60,000 bases of DNA, from the NCBI GenBank assembly GCA_903813345.2, contig CAIIXF020000009.1, forward strand, positions 20,735,759 to 20,795,758. The letters are read 5' to 3'. This DNA comes from Owenia fusiformis (lineage: Eukaryota > Annelida > Polychaeta > Sabellida > Oweniidae). Shown here one piece after another: positions 22,901 through 32,400 of this stretch. The notes under the pieces are model-generated. The model was not told where the DNA came from. It saw only the letters and a program-made list of their open reading frames with translations, and searched no databases. Each line of letters starts with the position of its first letter. Position 1 is the stretch's first letter. Both the position numbers and the translations under genes were made by a program.

Positions 22901-24684
22901 ACACTTTTACTTGAATAAAACATGTCACCAGCGTCTCACTTAAACATGTGGTGTGCCATGAGAAATAAGCATAATTTTCAAAATGTTCCTGAACTGATAC
23001 GGCCTGATGATCGCAAAGCTAATAGCCCTAATGCAAACCACAGTGAATATAGGGTATGGAAAGGTCTCCAGGAGATTGTATGAAGGCATCCAATCTAGAA
23101 AATTGCTCAACTAAAGCTTGCAATTAAGACACGTTGAAAAAAACTTAGCTAACATTTTATTGATACTGCTATATCAGCAAGGCGACTAAAACTAAAATAT
23201 ATCATCAAATAGGGTGGCGGACCAATTGAACTCCTCTTTTAGATGAAATATAATCCAAGTTGAAGGACTTGTTACATTATATTATTACTAAGAACCCCTG
23301 GCACTATATAACTGCAGAATTTGGGGTTTGTAGATTGGAAAAATTAAAAAGCTGTAGTGTCTTGAAAAAAGTGACATTTTTTGGCCTACCCTGTATATGT
23401 AAAACTCAATTTTATAGGTCCGAATATCTTTAATAAGCAATAATTCACACAAATGAGTAGCATTCATCCATTTTTGCCTGAGGTCAGTTATTTATCAATA
23501 CAGTTTCACGATAGCCTTGAAAAACAGGGGTAAGAATCACAAGAATCTCATAACTGCTCTAACAAAAGACAAATTTAACATACATTTTCCAAAGATCAAT
23601 CTCTCTTCAATAGCAAAATTAACTGTTGAAATGTTTTGTAATTTTTTCCTGTTATTTGCTTGCTCCGTATAGCCTTCTGGTGAAAAATCATAGCACACGT
23701 ACGAGTTTGTGATAATATGGATGGATCTTAATGTTAAAATTACGTTAAAATTAAAGAACTATAGCATTCATGGTGCTGTATTGTATTGTATCTTTTGTAT
23801 CTGTAACTAAAATGTGAACAAAGTTTAGAGTTTTATTATTCATGCTGTATAATTATATTGTATCATTCATATCCTATACTAGAGGACAGGGAGGCATTGT
23901 TGTCCATGTAGGTAATGTTAGACAAAAGGAAGGCCTGCAGTGGATGTCCAACGTACATGGACTACATTGTCGGATTTGTCCCCCTGGCCCTGTACTCTAG
24001 GGCAAAAGAGTGTAACGTTGACATGTAGGGTAATGTCTACATGAGAGACAGGGTAATTTCGACACTTACTTATTACAAGTAGAATTTCTGTTTTTCACCA
24101 TGTTTGATTTCAGGAAAAATTAAAATGAGAGAGATCTCAACCCATCCATGCGAGAAAAAAAACATGGCTTCCCTCTCCATTGGAAATTAGAGCAACTAAA
24201 CAACGAGGTGTCGAAGTTACCCCACATGTTGAAGTTACCCCAAAATGGTGTTGACCTTACACCCCTTCGCCCTAGATCTAGTATTTGGGATTGCATTCAG
24301 TTTCAGAAAAGAGTCCATGATTATTGAGTCATTGTGTCAAAAATACAAGGCCTAGAACGAGCCTAGCCAAGTTTCAGCTCAGTAGGCCTAGGCCCCGGCT
24401 AGAACTATGCATTATCGTAGCTTAGGTCTAGCCTAGGGCTAGGCTAACTTACGCCAAAAATGAAAATATTTCGACCGAGAGTTGTTTTGAAAAAAGAATT
24501 TTACGTTTGAGCGTACATTTTCAGTTATTTTACAAAGCTAATTGTATTTTGGGAATGCTGATTCATTCCGATTAGTTCCAATAACTTCATATGCATGTTG
24601 ATCGTATTTAAATGACATAAATGTAAATTAAACTTGAAATTTTGAAATTTCACTCACTTCTGCATCCGCCATCTTTGTTGTCAT
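16677..24684 (-). CDS. CCDC96: CCDC96/CFAP184-like ciliary coiled-coil protein, 12 exons, complete
   Basis: Twelve GT/AG exons join in frame to 633 aa; the human protein is about 555. Residues 1-318 are acidic and low-complexity: repeated KEGE/APKDGE units, then a DDEEEEQDEE run. Residues 319-633 are coiled coil of the CCDC96/CCDC113 family (DUF4201), including DFEQLKIENQTYNEKIEERN, then RTKQARDALRIDNQKLRQ, GLLGNEPLLRDFEE and the ELTLNCNGVRRKI tail. The long acidic N-terminus and this C-terminal tail favour CCDC96 over its partner CCDC113. Known role: the CCDC96-CCDC113 pair localises to motile cilia near radial spoke 3 and the nexin-dynein regulatory complex, and shapes the ciliary beat. The acidic half varies widely between species. 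A second ATG at codon 5 (MADAE) is an alternative start. The upstream region may be a shared divergent promoter. Confidence 0.88.
17359..17496 (-). CDS. CCDC96: CCDC96-like exon 11 (residues 507-552)
   Basis: Acceptor TATTCAG, donor AAG|GTAAAT. The frame stays open past the donor for about 43 codons, but splicing here joins ...EETVSK directly to KRDILSRTKQ, matching the family. Confidence 0.88.
17824..17916 (-). CDS. CCDC96: CCDC96-like exon 10 (residues 476-506)
   Basis: Acceptor TATTTCAG, donor GAA|GTAAGG. Contains DFEQLKIENQTYNEKIEERN, the most conserved motif shared by CCDC96 and CCDC113. Too short to appear as a long open frame. Confidence 0.92.
18284..18403 (-). CDS. CCDC96: CCDC96-like exon 9 (residues 436-475)
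   Basis: Acceptor CTTGTAG, donor AAG|GTAATG; 40 codons, both introns phase 0. Lys-rich helix (ENIKLKNKLKKKEQQLKSK). Confidence 0.9.
18702..18895 (-). CDS. CCDC96: CCDC96-like exon 8 (residues 371-435)
   Basis: Acceptor GATTGTAG, donor AAG|GTAATA, phase 0. Charged coiled coil around ENFKLQIEELQERCEEKKET and ERAWFLDVQKTVAL. Confidence 0.9.
19086..19208. repeat. Short interspersed element B, copy 1
   Basis: Inverted ends TGTCATCACC and GGTGATGACA flank a body containing ATTTGTTACAGACACC. The same element occurs inverted at 36693-36824. It lies in a CCDC96-like intron. Confidence 0.7.
19281..19437 (-). CDS. CCDC96: CCDC96-like exon 7 (residues 319-371)
   Basis: Acceptor ACTTTTAG, donor ATGG|GTACGT. 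Gln-rich coiled coil LTIQEREQLQQQNYQLQHKL followed by AEYFRKKKSD, a signature of this family. Confidence 0.9.
19734..19843 (-). CDS. CCDC96: CCDC96-like exon 6 (acidic run, residues 282-318)
   Basis: Acceptor GATTTTACAG, donor AAT|GTAAGT. Encodes DDEEEEQDEEMEEYEEEDEE, then RFNRQELIEQYN, where the structured half begins. Confidence 0.88.
20458..20593 (-). CDS. CCDC96: CCDC96-like exon 5 (residues 237-282)
   Basis: Acceptor GTTATAG, donor GTCT|GTAAGT, phase 1. Contains several Ser-Pro dipeptides (AESPVA, EGSPAD, TQSPGE) that could be proline-directed phosphosites. Confidence 0.8.
20724..20890 (-). CDS. CCDC96: CCDC96-like exon 4 (residues 181-236)
   Basis: Acceptor CTACAG, donor CAG|GTAAGA. 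Gly/Glu/Pro/Ala-rich acidic sequence (EGDEAPEGETPAVEGEGEE) in frame with its neighbours. Confidence 0.84.
21605..21988 (-). CDS. CCDC96: CCDC96-like exon 3 (acidic repeats, residues 53-181)
   Basis: Acceptor TTTTCCAG, donor GAAG|GTTTGA. Short degenerate repeats of the KEGE, VKEG and APKDGE type. Long open frames on the opposite strand here are shadows of this biased composition. Confidence 0.85.
22426..22555 (-). CDS. CCDC96: CCDC96-like exon 2 (residues 10-53)
   Basis: Acceptor TTTCAG, donor ACTG|GTAAGA, phase 1. Encodes a Pro/Glu/Ala/Thr-rich acidic stretch starting PSPAEAAEET. Confidence 0.82.
22774..23393. mobile_element. Tc1/mariner-like MITE (620 bp)
   Basis: Flanked by TA on both sides; ends CAGGGTGGGCCAAAAAA and TTTTTTGGCCTACCCTG, with inner CACTTTTTT / AAAAAAGTG blocks. 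No intact transposase. Its ends resemble those of the element at 32401-34084, so both belong to one TIR class. It lies in CCDC96-like intron 1. Confidence 0.8.
23879..24272. repeat. Two adjoining foldback repeats
   Basis: First palindrome, 23879-24000: CTAGAGGACAGGG paired with CCCTGTACTCTAG. Second, about 24000-24272: GGGCAAAAGAGTGTAACGTTGAC paired with GTTGACCTTACACCCCTTCGCCC, with repeated GGGTAA/TTACCCC motifs inside. They meet at CTCTAGGG. No coding capacity. Confidence 0.6.
24658..24684 (-). CDS. CCDC96: CCDC96-like exon 1 (residues 1-9)
   Basis: Encodes MTTKMADAE and ends GAA|GTGAGT, phase 0. The AAGATGGCGG at the second ATG matches a YY1-type initiator site, common at vertebrate and invertebrate housekeeping starts. 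Confidence 0.8.
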
Positions 24685-24840
24685 GTAAACGAATAATCCG
24701 CCATCTATCGACCAGTTGGTGATCGTATTGTGCTGCCATCTTTTAATATGATTGAATCTTGCACATCCGGGGAATTATTCTCACCTGGAAAAATAAACCA
24801 GTGGACAGGTGTTTCCTGTAAAAGTGTGCATTTAGTTGGA
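24685..24840. promoter_or_regulatory. Possible bidirectional promoter
   Basis: Lies between the CCDC96-like start and a probable plus-strand 5' exon. It carries two GCCATCT/CCGCCATCT-type sites, at 24701 (CCGCCATCT) and 24737 (GCCATCTT), in addition to the one at the ATG; these resemble YY1 sites. The plus-strand exon would end at 24925 (AGTTG|GTAAGT). Promoter activity is inferred from layout. Confidence 0.4.
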
Positions 24841-25035
24841 TATCAGGGGAAGGAAAATACTCTACTGTAGATTATATTGCGGGAATGTATAACAAGTATA
24901 TCTTGAACACAAATACAAGGAGTTGGTAAGTTGATTTTTCTCGACTTTTGATGTTCAAACTCATTCTTGAATTTTTTTTCACTTCAGAAAATAAACATTT
25001 ATTGGAAGCTTGACATCCCGGTCTTGACATTTGTA

Positions 25036-25084
25036 ATGGAATCGATGGCAAAAATCGATAGTACAGACCTTTATCATCGTGAAG
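25036..25084 (+). CDS. Candidate first coding exon of an unidentified plus-strand gene (partial)
   Basis: A probable exon starts at 24988 after TTTTTTTTCACTTCAG, opens at ATGGAATCGATGGC and ends GAAG|GTAAAT in phase 1. It would encode MESMAKIDSTDLYHRE plus one base. An upstream untranslated exon would end at 24925 (donor GTAAGT). The head-to-head position relative to the CCDC96-like gene supports a transcript. I could not find the next phase-1 coding exon, so the gene is not identified. Confidence 0.35.
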
Positions 25085-25517
25085 GTAAATTAATATAATT
25101 GTAAGTATATGTCTATAATTTTACACAATGGAGAGGCATTGAAAGAAGGTAAGGCCCAAGGTAAGGCTGACTAATATCTGGGACCAATATAAGGCCTGTC
25201 ATTTACTCAGAGCCACTGATGAAACCCATGATGACTGTCATATGTCTTTGGCTAATCAATATCGTAGAATTTACTAATAGTAATACACCATCTCATCATC
25301 ACATAACGTTTATGCCCTTATCTGGTCTTATGTTTTGAACCAAGGTCTTCAATGTACATACAGTAAAACCTGTCTAAGTGGAACACCTTTGGTACCTCCA
25401 AAAAGTGTTCCCCTTGTCTATCCCGTTCCCGGACTATGGTCCTGTGAACATCTCAATCTTTTGCCTGTGCGATTACAACATGGGAGAATTTTTTACTCAT
25501 CTTACACTTCTGATACC

Positions 25518-26467
25518 GGGTTTGTACAAAAAACCGGGTACCGGGTAGTAAATCCTTCATGCTGGGTTCAAACTTGGTACCCGGTACCCGGTCGAAAAAA
25601 CCGGGTACCCAAAAAACGAAAAATACGATTATATAACATATTTAGATCATTAGAAAACGTGTAAGATTTGTTTTGAATATACAAAAATGTATGTAACTTC
25701 CTTCAAAATTGAGCTAGAAGCTTCAAATAAAAAGCATTTTAAGGTTCTTTTCTTCCTCTATCATCATGGTCATATTTTCATAGGTTATGGGGTGGGGTGC
25801 GATCGCCTATGACATTGTAAGACGTAACAATTTACACTTCAGTGGACGTTGGGATAACTTAAATTATGATTAATAATCAAAATCTTACACGTTGCATCAT
25901 GTAAATTAACACACGTCACCTCTCTGCTAAAGTAACGAACTTCACGTACCAACATACGAACTATTGAAATTACAGGTGACGAAAAATTCGCGTGAAAAGT
26001 CCGAACGGATTGCGTACGTTTTTTTGGTGTTCGTATTTTTGCTGTATCGGCGAAATTTTTTCTACAGATATATTTTTGCTTGACAATTACCAGGTAAAAT
26101 GCGTATTTGTGTGACATTTTCTGGCGTGACTTCAAATTCTTCAGCAAATGCGTGACAAATACGCAAATTGCGGGACAGTTGACAGGCCTAATAACCGATG
26201 AAAATATGACCATGATGATAGAGGAAGAAAAGAGCCTTAAAATGCTTTTCATTTGAAGCTTCTGGCTCAATTTTGAGGGAAGTTACATACATTTTTGTAT
26301 ATTCAAAACAAATCTTACACGTTTTCTAATGATCTAATTAGTTGTATATTCATATTTTTCGTTTTTTGGGTACCCGGTTTTTTTGACCGGGTACCGGGTA
26401 CCAAGTATGAACCCAGCATGGAGGATTTACTACCCGGTACCCGGTACCCGGTTTTTTCTACAAACCC
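25518..26467. mobile_element. Palindromic element with GGGTACCCGG arrays (9-bp duplication)
   Basis: 950 bp with a 9-bp duplication TCTGATACC at 25509-25517 and 26468-26476. The ends GGGTTTGTA / TACAAACCC lead into stacked CCGGGTACCGGGTA motifs and arms of about 270 bp (GACCATGATGATAGAGGAAG pairs with its complement). A 9-bp duplication is typical of Mutator-like elements. The minus ORF at 25839-26270 spans the centre and looks fortuitous. A diverged arm fragment occurs at 49110-49240. Confidence 0.85.
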
Positions 26468-26518
26468 TCTGATACCTACTTCAATAGATTCCTTGGTAAT
26501 TTAGCATTCTTTTCGTGT

Positions 26519-27161
26519 GGTAAAGATTAAAAGGTGGATTGGATCGAGTGGATTGGATTCATGTAAAAGGTGGATTGGATTGGCTATCTTCAAAATATGG
26601 ATTTTCCTTTAAAAAATTCTATTGATCTCCCTTTAAAAGATTGGTGCTCTGTTCACTTGCACAATGTCAAATAATAGATGTAATATTATTTTGCTTGGAT
26701 GGGCTAGAAGGATGACCTGGTACCCGCTTTCTGATACACGATCTTATTCATTCCAAGTGTAATTTGAGACATTTCATAAATCATAAGGCAGACTGGTTTG
26801 AAGATCCATATCATCTGTTTTCAATCCAAACTGAACATACCAGAAATGTTTTGTGAACATTCACAAATTAATTTGAATGACAAGTTTTCTTTTTCTAAAG
26901 ATCTATGTCTTACAAAAGTTGATTTACAAGGGAAAGCGGTTAAATACTTAAGTGTGTCCATGAACTAATTGGAGTATGTATTTGTCATTGCTTTGTTCTG
27001 ATTTCTCAAAAGGGACCTGTAATACTGTAGAGGGAAATTGTTTAGAGGGAGATCAACAGAATTTTTTTTATAAGAAATTCCACATTTTGAAGATTCCCGA
27101 TCCAATCCACCTTTTACATGAATCCAATCCACTCGATCCAATCCACGTTTTAATCTCTACC
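26519..27161. mobile_element. hAT-like MITE with GGATTGGAT repeats
   Basis: 643 bp with an 8-bp duplication TTTCGTGT (26511-26518 and 27162-27169). The ends GGTAAAGATTAAAA / TTTTAATCTCTACC lead into TGGATTGGATCGAGTGGATT and its complement. The inverted arms run to about 120 bp. Confidence 0.82.
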
Positions 27162-27677
27162 TTTCGTGTAGTTGAATCCACAATTGTCTGGGTTTATTGG
27201 CAGAACGAAGACATTTTCGTTTTTGATCGCAATATTTGCGTGTAACATTTAACTTATTTCAACCGTCAAATTCCTCCATATTGGTACTTCCGGGCTACAT
27301 CCGGGACAGCCAAACGGGGGATTCCCCTTTTAAATCCAACCGCCATTTTGAAAAGTGATGGAATCTCTCTTGATGAAAAAGAGAAATGTTCCCGTTCTGC
27401 CGATATACCCAGACAATCGGCGGTTCCAATATATATGAAGTTACATCTTGAGTTCTATAATGCATTGAGGTAGGTATCTTAAGTGTAAGGGGCGTAGATA
27501 ATTCTCCCAAGTTGTAATCGTACAGGCAAATGAATGCGCTCAGTGCAGGACTATAGTCCGGGAACGGGATAACCCCTTGTGAGGTGTTTTACTTATAGAG
27601 GTTCATTTATTATTAAGTCAATTGGTCTTGGGACTCTGTTCCACTTCTAGAGGTGTTCCACTTTACAGGTTTCACTG

Positions 27678-29734
27678 TACTTTGCTGTCAGGTTGTACCC
27701 TCCCCAATCCCCCTCTACTCCAAGCAGTTTAATCATTTGATAGATTGTACTTCATTTCACCAGCCCAATCTGCAGTGCCTACATGGGGATGTCATCTACC
27801 ATGCCCTTTAAAATTACAAGTAGAAATATCAGTCTATGTCTTTAGAACAGACAGGGCCATAGCCCAGGGGGTTTGGTGGTTCGAGCAACCCCCTGTCCAA
27901 AAATTCTTTCAAAATCAAGCAGGTTTTCAACTGTCTGACCACTTTTTAAGTGATTTTGGCCATTTTTGGACCAAAATTGTCACAAGTGAACCCCGGGTCC
28001 CTGGAACATTTCAAAAAGTGAACCCCCTTGGCAAATCCTGGCTATACAGTCCTGACAGACCATGTCTGTGACTCTGGAAGCTCAAAGGATTGGGGTAGAA
28101 TTATAGAATAAAGGATTCATATCTGATCAGTGGCATATAGTTTGAATCAATTAATTTGTATAAGGATATCTTGCTATAATATATTTATATTCACACATAC
28201 ATGAATAAAACATGTGATTTGAAGAATTGTTTTAGATAACAAAGTACTTGAAAAAGCCTAGAGCTCATGTAAATATCAAACCACACCTGATTAAAACAAT
28301 GCAAAATCGTTGACATTCTTAACCTATTGATTTCTACATTTAATCTTGACTCATTGATTCTCTACGTAAATATATGGGAGTATGCAGTAAAATGTGCTGA
28401 TCTATTGATTTTGTTTATTCATTCAATATTATAATACTGAATGTCTTGAACATATTATGCATGTATAGAATATTCTATCTCTACTTCAGGGAGAAGTTGC
28501 AAGGTCTGAAGAGGTATATCATTTAAAATTTCATCTGATTGGGACTTTATTTTATTTTATTTGTATTCTCTTAAATAGGACATTAATTAGGAGGTTGTTA
28601 ATCATAATACACAAATATTGTTGCTATTAAGATTAGATACACTTTTATTTGAGAACTTTAGAGTGGCCAGCAAACAGTTTGTTGACTATGAACTTAACTT
28701 ATCAAATAGGAGAATACATGGTAGAAATTGTAAAATTGAGTAAAGTTTTTGAATGAATGTAAAAATACTTTAGCATGGATTAAATTGACTGTATTGAGGT
28801 TCCTTAATAAGCCTCTTGGGTTTTGATTGATTTTTAGAGATGAGGGGGTGTGTTTATAAAGATTTATTGATTTTCATGCAAATAATATTTAATTTGCTGA
28901 TTTATTTCAACTTTGTTATAATAGTTTGGTAAGTAAATATGTTAACAACTCTACTTACAGAAATCTTATTTGTTCTATATATTATATGTGTAACAGGCAC
29001 ACGTCTGAAGGAATGTCTCACAACCAACCAATTTAGAGGTATTTGGTAATTGAAAATCCTATGTATATCCAGCGTTAATTGAAATATTTTAAGAATTTAA
29101 CCAACTACAGTAGTAGAAATGATAACTAATAAACCTAGCAGTATCATCCCATTCATTTAGTTATTTGTTTAATGTAAAAGGAGTGTGTATGAACTGCCTA
29201 TAACTATCATATCATAAATTTCTAAATCCCAATTATTACAAAATCACCCATGTTTTTTTGATCTACAATTCATAAAATATTTATAAATAATTATATTTGA
29301 ACCTTCATATTGTGTTATATAATGAGCTATTGTTGTTTTGGCACTGCTATACAGAGATCAAATAATTACATGTCTGTCTCTGGTCTCTACTATATTAAAG
29401 CATGGGCTTTCAACTAGAATTTGAAAGCCTATGATTAAAGGGTTGAATGTCATTGAGAAACATATTGTTCTGTGACCAGGTGTATTATATGTCTGAGAGT
29501 GGGTATTCAGGTGAACTGAAAACCCAGGGAGATGTATTCATGGTTTAACTGTTGATAATAGAATAATGAACTATCACATAATAGGAAACAGTCTGTTAAA
29601 TGTCTTCAAAAGTAAATGGTCATTAATATTATTTATTAGAAATGAATGAGCTTAGAATACTCAATGTAGTCCCCAAGTGAGAAACAAATTATGTTCTATA
29701 AGATAAAATTTTCTAGTTTCTTAAAGTGTCTTAA
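27678..29734. other. AT-rich region, no confirmed gene
   Basis: 27851-28055 resembles a dispersed GGGCCATAGCCCAGGGGG repeat family with CCCCCTGTCC, and shares GGGG(C)GTAGTCAG-type sequence with 49033-49075. A 24-bp microexon-like segment at 28490-28513 (CTTCAG|...|GTATAT) would encode GEVARSEE in phase 0 but cannot be linked to a start. Confidence 0.35.
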
Positions 29735-30334
29735 AGGAATATTCCTTGCCAAACCATCTCTCTCCTCATATGGTAGCTATAACCATATATATGCTTGCCA
29801 TGTTTAGCAAAACACACAAAAATGTTTTGATATGGTCAAATTTGATCACTTAGAAATATGATGCTCAATTCCAGTAAGCTGCCATCTTTTAAAATTTCAC
29901 ACAGGAAGTGATGTCATCGACTCTCAACTTTGCATATAGCATTAGGTGAGGAGCTATTAAGAATTACAAAACCAGCTAAATATTCTTTTTCAACTTTGTA
30001 TCTTATTTAACCCTTCTGAAAATCTCTTCTTTTATTTTAAGTTGACAAGCCCTGAAAATATTTTTGCACAGAAAGTAATGATCACTTGTCTAGAAGTGAT
30101 TTTATGCTACTTTCCTATACTGTTATGGGCAAGGTTATAGAAGTTGAGAGTTGATGACATCACTTCCTGCAAGAAATCTTAAATTGGCAGCTCACTGGAA
30201 ATAAGCACTAGATTTTTAAATTATCAATATTGACCATATTAAAACATTTCCCCATGTTTTGCTAAATATGGAAACTATATATATGATTATAGCTACCATA
30301 TCAAGAGAGAAAGGGTCTGGCAAGGAATATTCCT
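29735..30334. mobile_element. TTAA-flanked palindromic element (600 bp)
   Basis: TTAA at 29731-29734 and 30335-30338. The termini AGGAATATTCCTTGCC are themselves palindromic. Long inverted arms include AGTGATGTCATCGACTCTCAACT and AGTTGAGAGTTGATGACATCACT. TTAA target choice fits piggyBac or Kolobok. No transposase. Confidence 0.8.
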
Positions 30335-32400
30335 TTAAATAAGTTAATAAAGCATTTATGGAGTTAGTGTACATAGCTGATTTTCTTCATTTACTCTATT
30401 TCCTTGCCTCTTGGATATTTTTCTGCTGTTGAACATTGATTAATCCAGATCTGGATTTCTTCCCATGTTGATATCAAATTGATAGTAAATTGTCTCAGTA
30501 CCCTATTATACCCCTGCTTGTGACTCAAGTTTCCTGAATTTTCATCAAGCCTCAATAGTTATTCTGCAACATGCTAATTGCCGTAGCAACAGAGATGCTG
30601 TTGCATAGCAATGGAGTAAATAATATGGCAAGTCTTGATTAATCGCTCAATTGATACATGCAGTTAGAGCATTGTCGATGTAAAAGCAAAATAAACAGCA
30701 ATTGATTCATGTTTCTAGAGAACAGTAGCATATCAGATTGTTGTTTTGTTGTTTTCAATAATTCATCGTTAGTGTTGTTTTAGCCTCAAGTCTCTTTGGA
30801 GGGAAGCCTTGTGCTGAGTAGGATTTCATTTATCACGTCATAGGTTGTTATTTTGTGATGCAACCCTAAGTTATAAAATTATTGTGGGAAAAAACATCAT
30901 TCCAAAATATAAAATACTGAGAGAAATGAAATGAAAGGCTTTATAATAAGGTTTTGAATGTGAATTGTTTTTATACAATTGTATTTAATAAACTACTCTG
31001 TACCATATGCCATGATGGTTATTGCTCTACATGTAAAGATGAATTACCAGATTATCCATTAAATATAAATTCAAATGTGAGATTATCAGCTGCATTGCCA
31101 ACATTTGATATTTCCCACGCTTCAATCTACTGTATTTTAATTATTCACGCATTGAAACATGTATTTTCTATGTATACATGGAGTTCTATAGCTTTTAATT
31201 GTATTTCGGGAAGAGAGAAGATACTCTAAAATGTTTTCAGAATGTTTTCTTTGTGATATGCAGAAAACACTTTAAGGGTAAGATTTGGGAAACACTTCAG
31301 AATATCAGAATTCAAATGTATGATACATTTATATCATATTACCCTTCATTCATTAAGTTTTTGCAATTTTTCAAATTTAGTAGTAAAACGGTTTATCAAA
31401 ATTTCAATGAGTGATACTGCCACCTATTCTTGGTTCCCATACTTAATCACTATCACGGGATCACTATTCTACAGGTCAAAAGCTTGATGAAGCAAGATGA
31501 CCACCACCAGAGGTAAAATCAGTATGCCTTCCCCTGTCGATGAATATCAGCTATACATAACTAGCCTGCTACCTGATTTTTTTTTAAATTTTTATTTCAG
31601 AGAAGAAAAAACATGTTAAAGCAATTGCAAAAAAACAATTACAATACAGTTACATGGTAAACGTACATTTTACAATACAGTTTTGGTTAAATGTTATACC
31701 ATTAGCATTTTTTTTTATTTAAAGGAAAAAATCATCAGTATCATTTGCTTCCATGATTTTCGACTTATCACCTCTGCCAACTCGTTTGTCCATAATAAAA
31801 TATTCCTTCACATTTAATGATTACTTATAAAACCTTTAAGTGTCATCTTTCATTGAAAGAGTGTAGATGAAGCCATACTCACAAAGGGTATAGTAAAACC
31901 GTTAATCCTCTGGATGTTACTTGGTACAAAACATTACATCTTGACAGTTTTATGGTTAAAGTGGGTGAAAATTATAGAGTGGTCAGTTCTTGATTATTTC
32001 TTTAGGCAGAATGTCTGCGTCATCTCATTGGGCCTTTGTCTTTATTCAGAAGCTTCAGGAGACAATACTATAGGTCATGTATAATTCAGTATACTGCATT
32101 TTCATGTGTTTTTTTTAAATTCATTATAGTCAATTCACTTATCTGTTGCTCTTAGTAGTGTCAGCTTGAAGACAGTGCTCATCAAGAAAGCATGCCATTT
32201 TTATCATTATTTTTAAGAAATCATACAATTACTTAGGTGTTTGGTCCCTTGTCCAATGTATATTCGGAAGAACAGAACAATATATTATATAATGGGATTC
32301 TATCAAAAAACCGAACTGAATGATTTTTCTGATCCAAATAAACCAGTTAGGCTAATGACAGTCAGAGCTGACTGCAGTTCCTGTTAACCCCTAAAACATA
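30335..32400. other. AT-rich region, no confirmed gene
   Basis: Contains an exon-like segment 31475-31512 (TTCTACAG|...|GTAAAA; VKSLMKQDDHHQ, phase 0 in, phase 2 out), phase-compatible with 28490-28513 but unsupported otherwise. A plus frame at 30954-31229 with CTICHDGYCSTC looks coincidental. Confidence 0.3.

Larger units (their letters stand above)
25418..27572. mobile_element. hAT-like element (8-bp duplication CCCCTTGT)
   Basis: Target duplication CCCCTTGT at 25410-25417 and 27573-27580. Terminal inverted repeats start TATCCCGTTCCCGGACTAT and continue through TTTGCCTGTGCGATTACAAC. The 8-bp duplication is typical of hAT. It contains two further complete elements and no transposase ORF. 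Confidence 0.8.
25361..27677. mobile_element. Pogo-like element hosting nested insertions
   Basis: TA-flanked; ends CAGTAAAACCTGTCTAAGTG and CACTTTACAGGTTTCACTG. The terminal inverted repeats contain GTGGAACACC / GGTGTTCCAC, shared with the 160-bp copy at 46898-47057. Its whole interior is occupied by the hAT-like element at 25418-27572. Confidence 0.75.

Noticed and set aside
25839-26270. 143-codon minus frame inside the GGGTACCCGG element
   Set aside because: Spans the centre of a palindrome, with no domain similarity and no start context; likely chance.
27745-28071. 108-codon plus frame
   Set aside because: Coincides with the GGGCCATAGCCCAGGGGG repeat; no recognisable protein.
28998-29039. 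42-nt exon-like segment between AACAG and GTATTT
   Set aside because: Its open frame is incompatible in phase with the neighbouring candidate microexons and the sequence is not recognisable.
30954-31229. Frame with CTICHDGYCSTC cysteine cluster
   Set aside because: Only one short Cys cluster in AT-rich sequence, no splice context, remainder unlike any zinc-finger domain.
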